Shown here in pieces: positions 35,092-35,856 of a stretch of DNA of 35,856 bases. Location of the stretch: positions 1-35,856 of the forward strand of contig CANBVO010000006.1 of NCBI GenBank assembly GCA_947372915.1, read 5' to 3'. The stretch's first letter is position 1. The number at the start of each line of letters is the position of its first letter. The translations under genes were made by a program, and so were the position numbers. The stretch is from Actinomycetota bacterium (GTDB taxonomy: Bacteria > Actinomycetota > Actinomycetes > Nanopelagicales > Nanopelagicaceae). The notes beneath the pieces were generated by a model. The model did no database searches. It saw only the letters and a program-made list of their open reading frames with translations, and was not told the DNA's origin.

Positions 35092-35856
35092 ATGGATCGA
35101 ATCCTCTACATCCCCTTTGACCATCTTCACCGTGACTACGGAGTATTAAAAAACGCTAATCCCGCCACCGATGTTGTGGTTCTGGTCGAGAGCAAGCGAA
35201 TGACTTCGGGCAGGCCATGGCATCCCCAGCGCCTCTACTTTCTCATCTCTTCTGCCCGACATTTCGCGCAGACTCTTCGCGCGGATGGCTTTCGGGTTGA
35301 ATATGTGAAGGCTGCAACCACGATTGATGGCCTAAAAAGTCTTCTTCCTCAATTCCCCGGCGCGACTATTTATTGCGCAGAACCTTCATCGCATCGCCAG
35401 TTCCAAGACCTCAAAGAATTCGGCGTTAGCTTTGTACCCAATGATTTCTTTCTCACCTCCCGTATTGATTTTGCGCTCTGGGTAGGAAAGCAGAAGAAAT
35501 ATCTCATGGAGAATTTCTACCGGGCGCAACGTATTCGCTTGGGAATATTGGTCGAGGGCGGGGATCCGGTCGGCGGAGCGTGGAATTTCGATAAGGAAAA
35601 TCGTCTGCCACCGCCAAAGAATTACACCTGGCCTCCTTATTTAGAACATCAACCTGATTCGATTGATCAAGAAGTTGCGCAAGAACTTGGCATTCAAACG
35701 ACGACGACGTGGGCAACAACTCGAGACGGTGCTCTCAAGCAACTATCGAATTTCATTGAAAATCACTTTGCAGAATTCGGGCCTTATGAAGATGCGATGG
35801 CTGCCGATAACTGGGCGCTGCATCATTCACTTCTGAGCCCTTATTTGAATAATGGT
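35092..35856 (+). CDS. cryptochrome/photolyase family protein, FeS-BCP/PhrB type (3'-truncated by window end)
   Basis: Own translation: MDRILYIPFDHLHRDYGVLKN..., MTSGRPWHPQRLYFLISSARHFAQTLR, MENFYRAQRIRLGILVEGGDPVGGAWNFDKENRLPPP, open to window end. Not in the supplied ORF list because it is truncated. Confidence 0.85.
   Translation, partial: MDRILYIPFDHLHRDYGVLKNANPATDVVVLVESKRMTSGRPWHPQRLYFLISSARHFAQTLRADGFRVEYVKAATTIDGLKSLLPQFPGATIYCAEPSSHRQFQDLKEFGVSFVPNDFFLTSRIDFALWVGKQKKYLMENFYRAQRIRLGILVEGGDPVGGAWNFDKENRLPPPKNYTWPPYLEHQPDSIDQEVAQELGIQTTTTWATTRDGALKQLSNFIENHFAEFGPYEDAMAADNWALHHSLLSPYLNNG

Noticed and set aside
1-35856. Defence island, prophage, transposon or toxin-antitoxin system
   Set aside because: No transposase, integrase, restriction, CRISPR-Cas or phage-like ORF is present; all large ORFs belong to housekeeping, transport or pigment families.

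Overview
This window looks like a chromosomal segment of a compact, streamlined actinobacterial genome. The gene families and order resemble freshwater/marine planktonic Actinobacteria such as the acI/Nanopelagicales type, but that is inference, as no 16S is present. I support about 38 protein-coding genes, almost wall to wall. No rRNA, tRNA, CRISPR array or mobile element was seen. Main blocks: (i) an acyclic-xanthophyll locus (CrtA-like monooxygenase, CruF-like hydratase, CruG-like glycosyltransferase, a CrtD/CrtI-like desaturase, then crtE-crtI, and crtB 3.3 kb further on), interrupted by metF plus a CDP-alcohol phosphatidyltransferase and by an apt/beta-propeller/NCS2 purine-permease block; (ii) a TPP riboswitch controlling a PnuC-family transporter (PnuT) and a P-loop kinase; (iii) a PASTA Ser/Thr kinase, endonuclease IV, EamA transporter, threonine aldolase, MGMT, class II DAHP synthase, a phosphofructokinase with PPi-type signature residues, and a xylulokinase; (iv) a divergent glgC/GT4-type glgA (GlgM-like) pair; (v) the rplS-lepB-rnhB-yraN-comM-dprA-era run, then IMPase, SepH and a truncated FeS-BCP-type photolyase. 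The most notable non-coding signals are a recurrent leaderless promoter pattern (TANNNT, exactly 6 nt, start codon), divergent promoters whose -10 boxes share one TA, a perfect 13-bp terminator, and a structured rplS leader with mutually exclusive or pseudoknotted stems.
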